Shown here: positions 47,487-54,692 of the stretch, one piece after another
Numbering within the stretch: the stretch's first letter is position 1
Layout of the letters: the number at the start of each line of letters is the position of its first letter
Source of the DNA: Comamonadaceae bacterium
GTDB lineage: Bacteria; Pseudomonadota; Gammaproteobacteria; Burkholderiales; Burkholderiaceae_C
Length of the DNA: 64,000 nucleotides
Direction of reading: 5' to 3'
Assembly: GCA_027488115.1 (NCBI GenBank)
Contig: JAIYCG010000044.1
Span: 124,001 to 188,000, forward strand
Made by a program: the position numbers and the translations under genes
The notes under the pieces: model-generated
Told to the model about the DNA's origin: nothing
The model's input: only the letters and a program-made list of their open reading frames with translations
Database searches by the model: none

Positions 47487-48116
47487 ATGCAAACTACGCA
47501 CAAACTCAAAGGAAGTTCCTTTTTAGAGCTTCGACAACAGCTGGAATCTCGTGGCATCGTTTTTTCATACTGCGGGTATTTGAACGAAAACATTTTGTCG
47601 GGTATTGGTAACGCCTTGCAAAGCAAGATGGCCATCGATCACACAGATCAAAAGATTTCGCGTGGTATTTTTTCAACTTTCGTTGAACAAGTGCAAAACG
47701 TGATTCGTTACTCGGCAGAAACAATTGGTCCAGAAGAGCGAGCCTTACAAGAGCGTGAGGCCGCCCTCTCTGAGGGACGCGAAGTGAGTGCGATTGATGA
47801 CGGAGAACTTCGTTACGGCCTGATTGCTATTGGTGAAACACCAGAAGGCACACGTTTTGTAACGTGCGCCAATTTGATCAAAAATGAAAATGTAGAACGT
47901 GTTTCTGCCTCTTTGGAAAGCATTCGTGGCTTAAACCGCAAAGAGCTGACAAGCTTGATGCGGGAGCATCTCAAAGCAGGCCCACCTGAAGGCTCCAAAG
48001 GGGCTGGCGTGGGGTTCATTTCAATTGCCCGCGAAGCCAATGGCAATTGGGAATACGACATGGTGCCTATGCCCGACGGCGAGTTCACCTTTTTCTGTCT
48101 TGAAGCCTATTTTTAA
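47487..48116 (+). CDS. siaB: SiaB-like protein kinase of a partner-switch module
   Basis: 209 residues matching the SiaB family (DUF6272), which are GHKL-type Ser/Thr kinases. The N-box-like helix is FVEQVQNVIRYSAE with Glu67 and Asn71; the glycine loop is GAGVGF at 172-177. In Pseudomonas aeruginosa, SiaB phosphorylates SiaC, and SiaA removes the phosphate. Here the gene opens a four-gene operon with a SiaC-like protein, a class III cyclase and a SpoIIE-type phosphatase. The ATG at 47487 lacks a good ribosome binding site and lies just after a 19-bp dyad. Its TAA overlaps a possible ATG of the next gene. Confidence 0.85.
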   Translation: MQTTHKLKGSSFLELRQQLESRGIVFSYCGYLNENILSGIGNALQSKMAIDHTDQKISRGIFSTFVEQVQNVIRYSAETIGPEERALQEREAALSEGREVSAIDDGELRYGLIAIGETPEGTRFVTCANLIKNENVERVSASLESIRGLNRKELTSLMREHLKAGPPEGSKGAGVGFISIAREANGNWEYDMVPMPDGEFTFFCLEAYF

Positions 48117-48127
48117 TGAGATGTAAC

Positions 48128-48508
48128 ATGGAAAAATTCGACATCGCCGCAACCGCTCGTACTCCCCATTTGAGTTTTGATCCAGAAACTGGTTCATTTT
48201 TGCTTGAAGGTGAGTCGTATCCAGAAGATACAAAAAAGTTTTACGATGCACCTCTGAGTCATGTTTACAGTTACTTAGAGACTGACGTTGATACGAAGGC
48301 AACATTTGCTTTCAAACTCAAATATTTCAACAGTTCTTCTGCCAAAGTTTTGATGGATTTGTTCATTGCCATCGAAGAGTCTGCAGTGCGAGGCAACCAA
48401 TTCAAGATCGAGTGGCACTACGCTGCTGACGACGACAACATGCAAGAGTTGGGCGAGGAGTTTGCTGAAGAACTAGACAAAGCCGAGTTCACGATGGTGG
48501 CTTTTTAA
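48128..48508 (+). CDS. siaC: SiaC-like partner-switch protein (DUF1987)
   Basis: 126 residues from ATG 48128, preceded by a GAG-rich ribosome binding site. The frame could also start at 48116 (TAATG overlap), adding MRCN. The SiaC family fold resembles STAS-like regulators. Ser69-Ser71 (YFNSSSAK) lie where I recall the phosphorylated Thr68 of P. aeruginosa SiaC, so this site could be the kinase target. In the known system unphosphorylated SiaC binds and activates the diguanylate cyclase SiaD. The acidic C-terminus (DDDNMQELGEEFAEELDKAEF) is family-like. Confidence 0.87.
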   Translation: MEKFDIAATARTPHLSFDPETGSFLLEGESYPEDTKKFYDAPLSHVYSYLETDVDTKATFAFKLKYFNSSSAKVLMDLFIAIEESAVRGNQFKIEWHYAADDDNMQELGEEFAEELDKAEFTMVAF

Positions 48509-48527
48509 GCCACTTTAAAGGTGAGGC

Positions 48528-49568
48528 GTGAGCGATTCTTTCTTAGGCAAAGAGCAGGAGGTGTTGGTCGAGTGTCAAAAACTTTTGGCCGAAACTCCTG
48601 AGCTTGTCAATCCCGAAGTATTTGGAAAGCTGACAAACGATTACGCACGGTTGATTAAAAACTTCTCACGCATTATCCGAATCAGCGACCGCAACGAACT
48701 CAGATTGCAGTCTGTCTCAGACGAGTTGGAAATTGAAAAGCAAAAACTTGAAGGGATTGCAGGTCAGTTATCCAAGTATTTGCCAAAGCAAATTTACGAT
48801 TCAATTTTTAGTGGCAATCAGTCTATTGAAATCAAAACGCAGCGCAAACTGCTGACAGTTTTCTTTTCAGACATTCAGGGTTTTACTCACATTTCTTCAG
48901 CCATTCAGCCTGAGGTTTTGACGCATTACATCAATGCATATTTCTCTGAAATGTCCAACATCGCGGCCAAATACGGCGGCACGATCGACAAGTTCATTGG
49001 CGACGCCATGATGGTGTTCTTCGGCGATCCGGATACACGCGGTCCCCAAGAAGACGCATTGTCTTGTGTGCGCATGGCTTACGAAATGCAACAGCGCTTG
49101 TCCGAGTTGCATATCTTATGGCAGCGTGAGGGTTTGCAGCATCCATTCATCACGCGCATCGGCATTAACACTGGGTATTGCAACGTCGGCAATTTTGGCA
49201 GTCACAGTCGGATGGCCTACACCATCTTGGGTGGTGAGGTTAATTTGGCCGCTCGAATTGAAGGCAAATGCGATCCCGGTGGTGTATTGATTTCACACGA
49301 GACGTATGCTCAGGTGAAAGATTTTGTTGAGGTTGCAGAGCGCGATTTGTTAGAACTCAAGGGCATTCCAGAGCCTGTCAAAACTTATGCGATTGTGAAG
49401 GTCAGTGACACCAATCGTTCGCACAAATCTGATCTGCGTCTCGATTTGAAGGGCATCGACAAATTGGTGATTAAACCTGCCAATTTATCCATGCCCGAAC
49501 GATTGAGCCTAGTGGCTCACTTGCGTGATATGGCCAACAAACTTGAAGGAATAGAGTCCCATGATTGA
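48528..49568 (+). CDS. Class III nucleotide cyclase (adenylate/guanylate cyclase-type)
   Basis: 346 residues, soluble. The first about 100 residues form a helical/coiled-coil region (VSDELEIEKQKLEGIAGQL), followed by a cyclase homology domain. Metal-binding Asp115 (FFSDIQGFT) and Asp159 (KFIGDAMM), the transition-state Asn239 and Arg243 (VNLAARIE), and Lys155 at the purine-recognition position are present. The second recognition position, Asp or Thr in typical adenylyl cyclases, reads Gly236 (ILGGEVN). The product (cAMP or cGMP) is therefore uncertain, cAMP being likelier. The GTG start has AAGGTGAGG upstream. It occupies the operon slot held by diguanylate cyclase SiaD in Pseudomonas. Confidence 0.88.
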   Translation: MSDSFLGKEQEVLVECQKLLAETPELVNPEVFGKLTNDYARLIKNFSRIIRISDRNELRLQSVSDELEIEKQKLEGIAGQLSKYLPKQIYDSIFSGNQSIEIKTQRKLLTVFFSDIQGFTHISSAIQPEVLTHYINAYFSEMSNIAAKYGGTIDKFIGDAMMVFFGDPDTRGPQEDALSCVRMAYEMQQRLSELHILWQREGLQHPFITRIGINTGYCNVGNFGSHSRMAYTILGGEVNLAARIEGKCDPGGVLISHETYAQVKDFVEVAERDLLELKGIPEPVKTYAIVKVSDTNRSHKSDLRLDLKGIDKLVIKPANLSMPERLSLVAHLRDMANKLEGIESHD

Positions 49569-50769
49569 GCAAAAAGTACGTTCTATCTTGCGTCATCAAG
49601 ATGGTATTTTGGAAACTGAGAAATGTGGCGTGATCATTGCCAACTTTCGAAAAGATGACGAATTGCTGGTGTTGCCAGTGTTCAACGCCAACAAACAAGC
49701 CATTGGTCTGATCGACCGTCAGTCAGTCTTGGCATCGGCTTCTAATCCTCTTCATTTTTCTGTGTATCAAAACCGCAGTGCAAAGATGTTGATTCAAGAG
49801 AAGTTCCCGATTTTTGACATTGAGACCAGCATTGACAAGGCATCTCAACAGATGCTCGAAATGGGCTTGTCCCTTAGCAGTGGCGGTTTTCTCATTGTTG
49901 AAAATGGTGAGTATGCAGGCATTGGGATCAACACTGACATGCTCAACTACTTGGTAGAAGCCAATCACGCACGGGCAGAAGCTTTGGCCGAGTTGCACAC
50001 TGAAATGATGGACAGCGTTAACTATGCAGGACGCATCCAGTCAAGCTTGCTGCCCAATCGGATGGCCTTGCAGGAAGGTTTGCGCTCAGTAGGTGTTTTG
50101 TGGGAGCCGCGCGATGTTGTGGGGGGGGATGTTTATTGGCGTACTGAAGAAGATCACGATGGCTGCTTCACCTTGGCATTGATCGATTGCACGGGGCACG
50201 GCGTGCCAGGCTCGTTGATGTCAATGTTGGTCGTCTCTGTTCTGAACCGCATCTATTCAGAAAAGCCCGAGATTGGGCCTGGCGAAGCATTGTCAAGATT
50301 GGGGAATTTAGTACGTTCCGCCCTTAATCAAGACCGTGAGGACTGCCAGTCTAACGACGGTTTTGATGCGGGCCTCTGCAAGATCAACACCAAGACAAAG
50401 ACGGCTTCATTCTCTGGAGCACGAACCAATTGTTTCATTGTTCCTAAGGAGAATGTGGCTGTGATTAGGTTGTTAGGTGAGAAACAAGCGCTGGGTTATC
50501 CAGGGCAGGTGCCGTACTCACCTCTAGAAGAGTATGAACTGCCGTTGGACACTTGCCAAACTTTTTTCATGGCATCGGATGGGGTTTTAGATCAGCCTGG
50601 TGGTGAGAGCAGCGTTGCTTTCGGTCCGCGCCGCTTGTTGCATCATTTAGAAGCCCATCGCCATTTGGGCGCAGAAGCACTCATGATGCAAACCAAAACA
50701 CTGGTGGATCAATGGCGTGGATCTGAGTTGCGCCGGGATGATGTGTCTGCGTTGGCGTTCTCTGTCTAA
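49561..50769 (+). CDS. SpoIIE-type PP2C phosphatase with CBS-like N-terminal sensor
   Basis: 402 residues, cytoplasmic, no membrane helix. The N-terminal about 140 residues look like a CBS pair: VLPVFNANKQAIGLIDR and a second copy FPIFDIETSIDKASQQM with FLIVENGEYAGIG. A helical linker (HARAEALAELHTEMMDSVNYAGRIQ) leads to the PP2C domain with Asp190 (VGGDVYW), Asp209 (IDCTGHG), Asp268-region (DGFDAG), Asp340 (ASDGVLD) and Asp393/394. It should remove the phosphate from the SiaC-like protein. P. aeruginosa SiaA is a membrane protein with HAMP, so the input here is likely a cytoplasmic ligand, such as a nucleotide (inference). It overlaps the cyclase gene by 8 bases. Confidence 0.87.
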   Translation: MIEQKVRSILRHQDGILETEKCGVIIANFRKDDELLVLPVFNANKQAIGLIDRQSVLASASNPLHFSVYQNRSAKMLIQEKFPIFDIETSIDKASQQMLEMGLSLSSGGFLIVENGEYAGIGINTDMLNYLVEANHARAEALAELHTEMMDSVNYAGRIQSSLLPNRMALQEGLRSVGVLWEPRDVVGGDVYWRTEEDHDGCFTLALIDCTGHGVPGSLMSMLVVSVLNRIYSEKPEIGPGEALSRLGNLVRSALNQDREDCQSNDGFDAGLCKINTKTKTASFSGARTNCFIVPKENVAVIRLLGEKQALGYPGQVPYSPLEEYELPLDTCQTFFMASDGVLDQPGGESSVAFGPRRLLHHLEAHRHLGAEALMMQTKTLVDQWRGSELRRDDVSALAFSV

Positions 50770-50830
50770 AAATTTTTCACAGTTTGCTGAATTTTTAGGT
50801 TCATCGGTTCTTTTTGAGGGACGGGGCAAA

Positions 50831-51646
50831 TCAAAATTGTCCCGAACACCAAACAATGGCAGGAAAAGTAGAAATCCATGCCCAAAAAAATCGATTCAAA
50901 CCAAAAAACCAAAAAACCAGAAAATGGAAGAAAGCGGCAATGCCGCAAAATACGAGCGCCACTCGAGCCTCTAGCAAGGCCAGTGGTGCTGCACATTCCC
51001 ACAAGATAAACGCCCATGACCCAGTCACAGTCAGCCAAGGTTTGCGTAACCAATGGCCGGTTCGCAGGGGGCCATGAATCGAGGCATTTAAAAAGATGGT
51101 CATGGCACTGCCGTCGCGCCACTCTGGCTTGAGCAACTTCACAGAGCCCGACATGAAATAAGAGGTGATGGACTGGATGGTGATGTACCAAAGCCCAGCA
51201 CGCCAAGCCATTTCCGAAGTTGTGAAGTAACTTGCCACTTGTGCAATCAATAGGCCAGTCAATACAACCAAGGTCATGAAATCACTGCCGCCATTAAAGG
51301 CACCGCGCCATCGAATCAGCATTGCCAAATTACTTACAAACAAAAAACCTACATTCAAAAGATTGCAGGCTTGTGCAGCCATGCTGATCAGGGCCAATAG
51401 CCTTGTGAGCAGCAATACATTGAACATCTTGGGTGTAAACAGTGCATCCAAGCTTAGTCGAATCCAAGGGGTGGGGATGTCTTTTCGTTGAATGGCCCAA
51501 ACCCACAGTCCATCGTTTTGCATGGCGGGCCGTAAGCGCCAAAACTCCACAGTCTGAATGCCAACGCTCAATGCAAACAGCAGTTCTAAACTGCGAATGG
51601 CCAATGGCATGCTGAGCACGAAGGGGGTGCCCCAATCTACTGTCAC
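50831..51646 (-). CDS. HTTM-like multi-helix membrane protein
   Basis: 271 residues with about six to seven hydrophobic helices. The central loop IRWRGAFNGGSDFMTLVVL resembles the HTTM domain shared with vitamin-K-dependent gamma-carboxylase-like proteins. The GTG start overlaps the stop of the upstream gene as GTGA. Its own C-terminus is very rich in Phe and Trp (FFHFLVFWFFGLNRFFWAW). I assign the family only tentatively, and the role is unknown. No carboxylase catalytic residues can be confirmed by eye. Confidence 0.65.
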   Translation of the reverse strand: MTVDWGTPFVLSMPLAIRSLELLFALSVGIQTVEFWRLRPAMQNDGLWVWAIQRKDIPTPWIRLSLDALFTPKMFNVLLLTRLLALISMAAQACNLLNVGFLFVSNLAMLIRWRGAFNGGSDFMTLVVLTGLLIAQVASYFTTSEMAWRAGLWYITIQSITSYFMSGSVKLLKPEWRDGSAMTIFLNASIHGPLRTGHWLRKPWLTVTGSWAFILWECAAPLALLEARVALVFCGIAAFFHFLVFWFFGLNRFFWAWISTFPAIVWCSGQF

Positions 51647-52158
51647 AAACGAGCCTCTTCTGGCGAGGTCAACATGACATGCGTATGGACATTACCTGAA
51701 GCGTTGTCTAGCAACATGCGCAATTCAAATTGGGTGTGTGAATGTTCAGGGTATTTGTGTTTGAGTACGCCTTGAACAAAGTGCGCAACCATTTGATAAG
51801 AAACGAATTGTCTGGGGTCGCAGCCTTCAGGTGCATCGTTCAAATCTGCCCAGAAATGATCGATCAAGTTTTGTTGCGCCAAGCCCAAATTGGTCACAGG
51901 GTTGTGAAACAGTTGCCAAAAGCTTTGGGATGTGCGGGGGTACAGATGCTCCCATTCGGTCCAAGTGAGCTCTGCTTTTGGGTTGGCCAGTGCGGCGCGT
52001 GCATAAAGGTGAGGCACATACCCGACTGCATGGAAGAATTTCCAATTGGGGAAAAAAGATCGAAACAAAAAAAGCCAAGGACCTTGAACAATGGGCGTTT
52101 TGTAGATCAAGGTGAGGGCGAGCACCAAAAAATAAGCAATGACCCAATAAATTGTCAT
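51643..52158 (-). CDS. Hypothetical protein paired with the HTTM-like gene
   Basis: 171 residues from ATG 52158. One N-terminal membrane helix (WVIAYFLVLALTLIY), followed by a soluble region of about 150 residues rich in aromatic residues (FFPNWKFFHAVGYVPHLYAR, SFWQLFHNPV). The C-terminus has a LRMLLDNASGNVHTHVML strand-like stretch. It overlaps the HTTM-like gene by 4 bases, so the two are likely partners. I recognise no family. The topology suggests that most of the chain is on one face of the inner membrane. Confidence 0.6.
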   Translation of the reverse strand: MTIYWVIAYFLVLALTLIYKTPIVQGPWLFLFRSFFPNWKFFHAVGYVPHLYARAALANPKAELTWTEWEHLYPRTSQSFWQLFHNPVTNLGLAQQNLIDHFWADLNDAPEGCDPRQFVSYQMVAHFVQGVLKHKYPEHSHTQFELRMLLDNASGNVHTHVMLTSPEEARL

Positions 52159-52272
52159 ATCACTCGAAGGTAGTTCACCGCAACAATGCAGCAATGAATA
52201 ACGCCATTCTATTCAGAAATGAAAACTCTTCTTGCTCAATGACGCAGGGGGAAAGCCTGTGAAAGTATCCAC

Positions 52273-52845
52273 TCAGTGCCCAAGCCGCTTTAATTGGGCT
52301 TTCAGTTTTTTGATGGTTTTTTTGATTTCAGCCGCTTTCTCTTTGTCTTTTTCTTTGCGCGAGTTTGAATTTTTTGCCAACAAAGTGTTCCGGCATTTGG
52401 AACTGCCACACCAGCATGGATATTGTGCAATCAATTTCTTGGTAATGGGTTCATCAATGATGAGGCCGTAATCGTAATTGAGTTCCTCACCTACTGCGAT
52501 ATGTTTCTTAGCCTTGATAAAGACGCGCCCCTCAACGACCTCTGGCTTGCAATTGGGTGTACAGCAGTGGTTGATCCAACGTGATGAGTTACCACCATAC
52601 AAGGCATCAATGACGCGATCGTCGTCAATTTGAAAATAAAAAGTGTGGTTTGGGTCTTTGGGATCATGTGGGTGTCGGTCTTCAGCTTCTTGCGCTGAAA
52701 TGATTTCCCCAACGTATTCAATGATGGTTTCGCCTCTAGGAATGTCTTTGAGCGCAAAAACACCCTTGCCGTGAACACCAGATTGACGAACTTGTATTCT
52801 TCTGGACGCAGATTTTGAAACAGACACAGGGTTTGAATTTTCCAT
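52273..52845 (-). CDS. SET-domain protein (putative lysine methyltransferase)
   Basis: 190 residues. A compact SET domain: GVHGKGVFALKDIPRGETIIEY at the start, the SAM/pseudoknot motif WINHCCTPNCKPE and the ELNYDYG motif, then a post-SET Cys cluster CWCGSSKCRNTLL that can hold zinc. A basic, highly charged tail (NSRKEKDKEKAAEIKKTIKKLKAQL) follows, suggesting binding to nucleic acid or acidic protein. SET proteins were first known from eukaryotes, but related ones occur in several bacterial groups. The substrate is not known. ATG 52845 is chosen over an upstream GTG. It faces away from the OlsB-like gene. Confidence 0.88.
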   Translation of the reverse strand: MENSNPVSVSKSASRRIQVRQSGVHGKGVFALKDIPRGETIIEYVGEIISAQEAEDRHPHDPKDPNHTFYFQIDDDRVIDALYGGNSSRWINHCCTPNCKPEVVEGRVFIKAKKHIAVGEELNYDYGLIIDEPITKKLIAQYPCWCGSSKCRNTLLAKNSNSRKEKDKEKAAEIKKTIKKLKAQLKRLGH

Positions 52846-53006
52846 CACGGTATATTGACAGAAAATGGTTCAAAAAAAGTTCGCAGCAGTGCCTGGGCTC
52901 CATTTTTTGAAGCGATATTTGTCACAAAAATTTCACTTTATTGCAATCTTAATGAAACCCATGGAATGCATGATCAACTTCCAAGTTAAGTACAACTTGG
53001 GAGACC

Positions 53007-53849
53007 ATGATGAAAGAATTACCAAACCCAACATTTCCGATTTCGCAAATTGCATTGCCTCGGGGGTCACTTCATCAAAGCCCTCAAGATCAAAATTCAG
53101 CCAGCCAAACAAAAATTTCGAAATCTGCCATCGAAGTTAGCTGGGCTAAACACCAAGATGAGGTAAGGGAAGCTCAACGGCTGCGTTTCAACGTTTTCGC
53201 CAATGAAATGGGTGCTAGGCTGCCCGAGACACTCCCTGGTCATGACATTGATTTGTTTGACGACTATTGTGAACACCTTTTGGTGCGTGATGGTGTGTTT
53301 GGCTCCGTCATTGGGACCTACCGTGTATTGACTCCTGCACAGGCAAAGCGCGTGGGTGGCACCTACACAGACACAGAATTTGATTTAACGCGTTTGAGGT
53401 TTATGCGCGAACGGATGGTGGAGTTGGGCAGAAGTTGTGTTCATGTTGATCACCGACATGGCGGCGTGATCTTGGCCCTTTGGGGTGCGTTGTTTGAATT
53501 CATGTCTCGCAACCAATTGGATACCATGATTGGCTGCGCCAGCATCCCTATGTTGCATAACGGCATGGTAAGTGGCGACGCTGCAGCCAGCATGTGGAAA
53601 CAACTTTCTAAATCTAACTTGGCATCCATTGAGTTTCATGCAAGGCCCCGTTTGCCTCTGCCTATTGAAGAATTAGACTCAAACTTGCCTGTAGAACCAC
53701 CGGCATTGATTAAAGCTTACTTGCGTCTAGGTGCGAAAATTTTGGGAGCTCCCGCATGGGACCCAGACTTCAACACAGCAGATTTGCCCATGTTGATGCA
53801 AGTTAAAGATCTTCCAAGCCGGTACCGCAAGCATTTTGCGGTGACATGA
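53007..53849 (+). CDS. OlsB-like N-acyltransferase (GNAT-type, ornithine-lipid family)
   Basis: 280 residues. The first about 45 residues are a low-complexity tail. The rest resembles OlsB and related acyltransferases: VREAQRLRFNVFANEMGARL, VELGRSCVHVDHRHGGVIL and MIGCASIPM. OlsB adds a 3-hydroxyacyl group from acyl carrier protein to the alpha-amine of ornithine. An ornithine target is inference. Its stop overlaps the phosphoesterase start. I see no OlsA-like acyltransferase in the window. GGGAGA precedes the ATG pair at 53007/53010. Confidence 0.8.
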   Translation: MMKELPNPTFPISQIALPRGSLHQSPQDQNSASQTKISKSAIEVSWAKHQDEVREAQRLRFNVFANEMGARLPETLPGHDIDLFDDYCEHLLVRDGVFGSVIGTYRVLTPAQAKRVGGTYTDTEFDLTRLRFMRERMVELGRSCVHVDHRHGGVILALWGALFEFMSRNQLDTMIGCASIPMLHNGMVSGDAAASMWKQLSKSNLASIEFHARPRLPLPIEELDSNLPVEPPALIKAYLRLGAKILGAPAWDPDFNTADLPMLMQVKDLPSRYRKHFAVT

Positions 53850-54676
53850 TGATGTTCAAAGATGTTCAGGAATTCATGCCAGGGGAGAGCCCTTCAACGC
53901 GGCATTATCGTGCCATTTTTATTTCTGATTTACATCTTGGAACACCAGGGTGCCAAGCAGAAGCACTTTTGGAGTTTTTGAAAACCCATTCCTGCGACAC
54001 TCTTTACTTGGTAGGCGACATCATCGATGGCTGGCAGTTGAGGCGCAAATGGTATTGGCCACAGGCTCACAACGATGTCGTGCAAAAGTTATTGCGAAAA
54101 GCACGCAAAGGCTGCCGCGTCATTTACGTGCCAGGCAACCACGATGAATTTGCACGCGACTTTTTAAACCATTCTTTTGGTGGTGTTGAAGTAGTGGAGC
54201 ACGCCGTTCACACGACCGCTGACGGCAAGAAGCTATGGGTCATCCATGGCGACTATTTCGATGGGGTCATTCAATTTGCCAAATGGCTTGCCTATGTGGG
54301 CGATACCTTGTACGACTGGGCACTCAAGGCCAATCGTCACTTGAACTACATGCGCGGTCGTTTGGGAATGCCTTATTGGTCTTTGTCTGCTTACCTGAAA
54401 TTGAAGGTCAAAAAAGCAGTTAACTTCATTTCAGATTTTGAAGTGGCAGTTGCAAACGAAGCCAAGAAGTTGGGATATGACGGGGTCGTTTGTGGTCATA
54501 TCCACCATGCTGAAATTCGCAATATTGATGGTGTGTTGTATTGCAACGATGGCGATTGGGTTGAGAGTTTAAGCACCTTGGTGGAGCACCATGATGGGCG
54601 CTTAGAAATATTGACCTTTGATCCTTACTCTGAGCAGAAAACGGCCATCAAACTCACGTCCCTCGTTAGAGCTTGA
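53846..54676 (+). CDS. Calcineurin-type metallophosphoesterase, LpxH-like
   Basis: 276 residues. All metal-binding motifs of the family are present in order: SDLHLG, GDIIDGWQ, GNHDEF, VIHGDYFD and GHIHHAE. The long helical insertion (HLNYMRGRLGMPYWSLSAYLK) is typical of the LpxH-like UDP-2,3-diacylglucosamine hydrolase group, which makes a lipid A intermediate. Because it is coupled to an OlsB-like acyltransferase, another membrane-lipid or phosphoester substrate is also possible (inference). The ATG run at 53846 overlaps the preceding TGA. Confidence 0.87.
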   Translation: MMMFKDVQEFMPGESPSTRHYRAIFISDLHLGTPGCQAEALLEFLKTHSCDTLYLVGDIIDGWQLRRKWYWPQAHNDVVQKLLRKARKGCRVIYVPGNHDEFARDFLNHSFGGVEVVEHAVHTTADGKKLWVIHGDYFDGVIQFAKWLAYVGDTLYDWALKANRHLNYMRGRLGMPYWSLSAYLKLKVKKAVNFISDFEVAVANEAKKLGYDGVVCGHIHHAEIRNIDGVLYCNDGDWVESLSTLVEHHDGRLEILTFDPYSEQKTAIKLTSLVRA

Positions 54677-54692
54677 AGCTCAGTCTAGGAGT

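Noticed and set aside
50766-50798. 9-bp AT-rich inverted repeat after the phosphatase gene
   Set aside because: The arms are almost only A and T, so stability is poor. It overlaps the stop codon and lacks a GC stem for a terminator.
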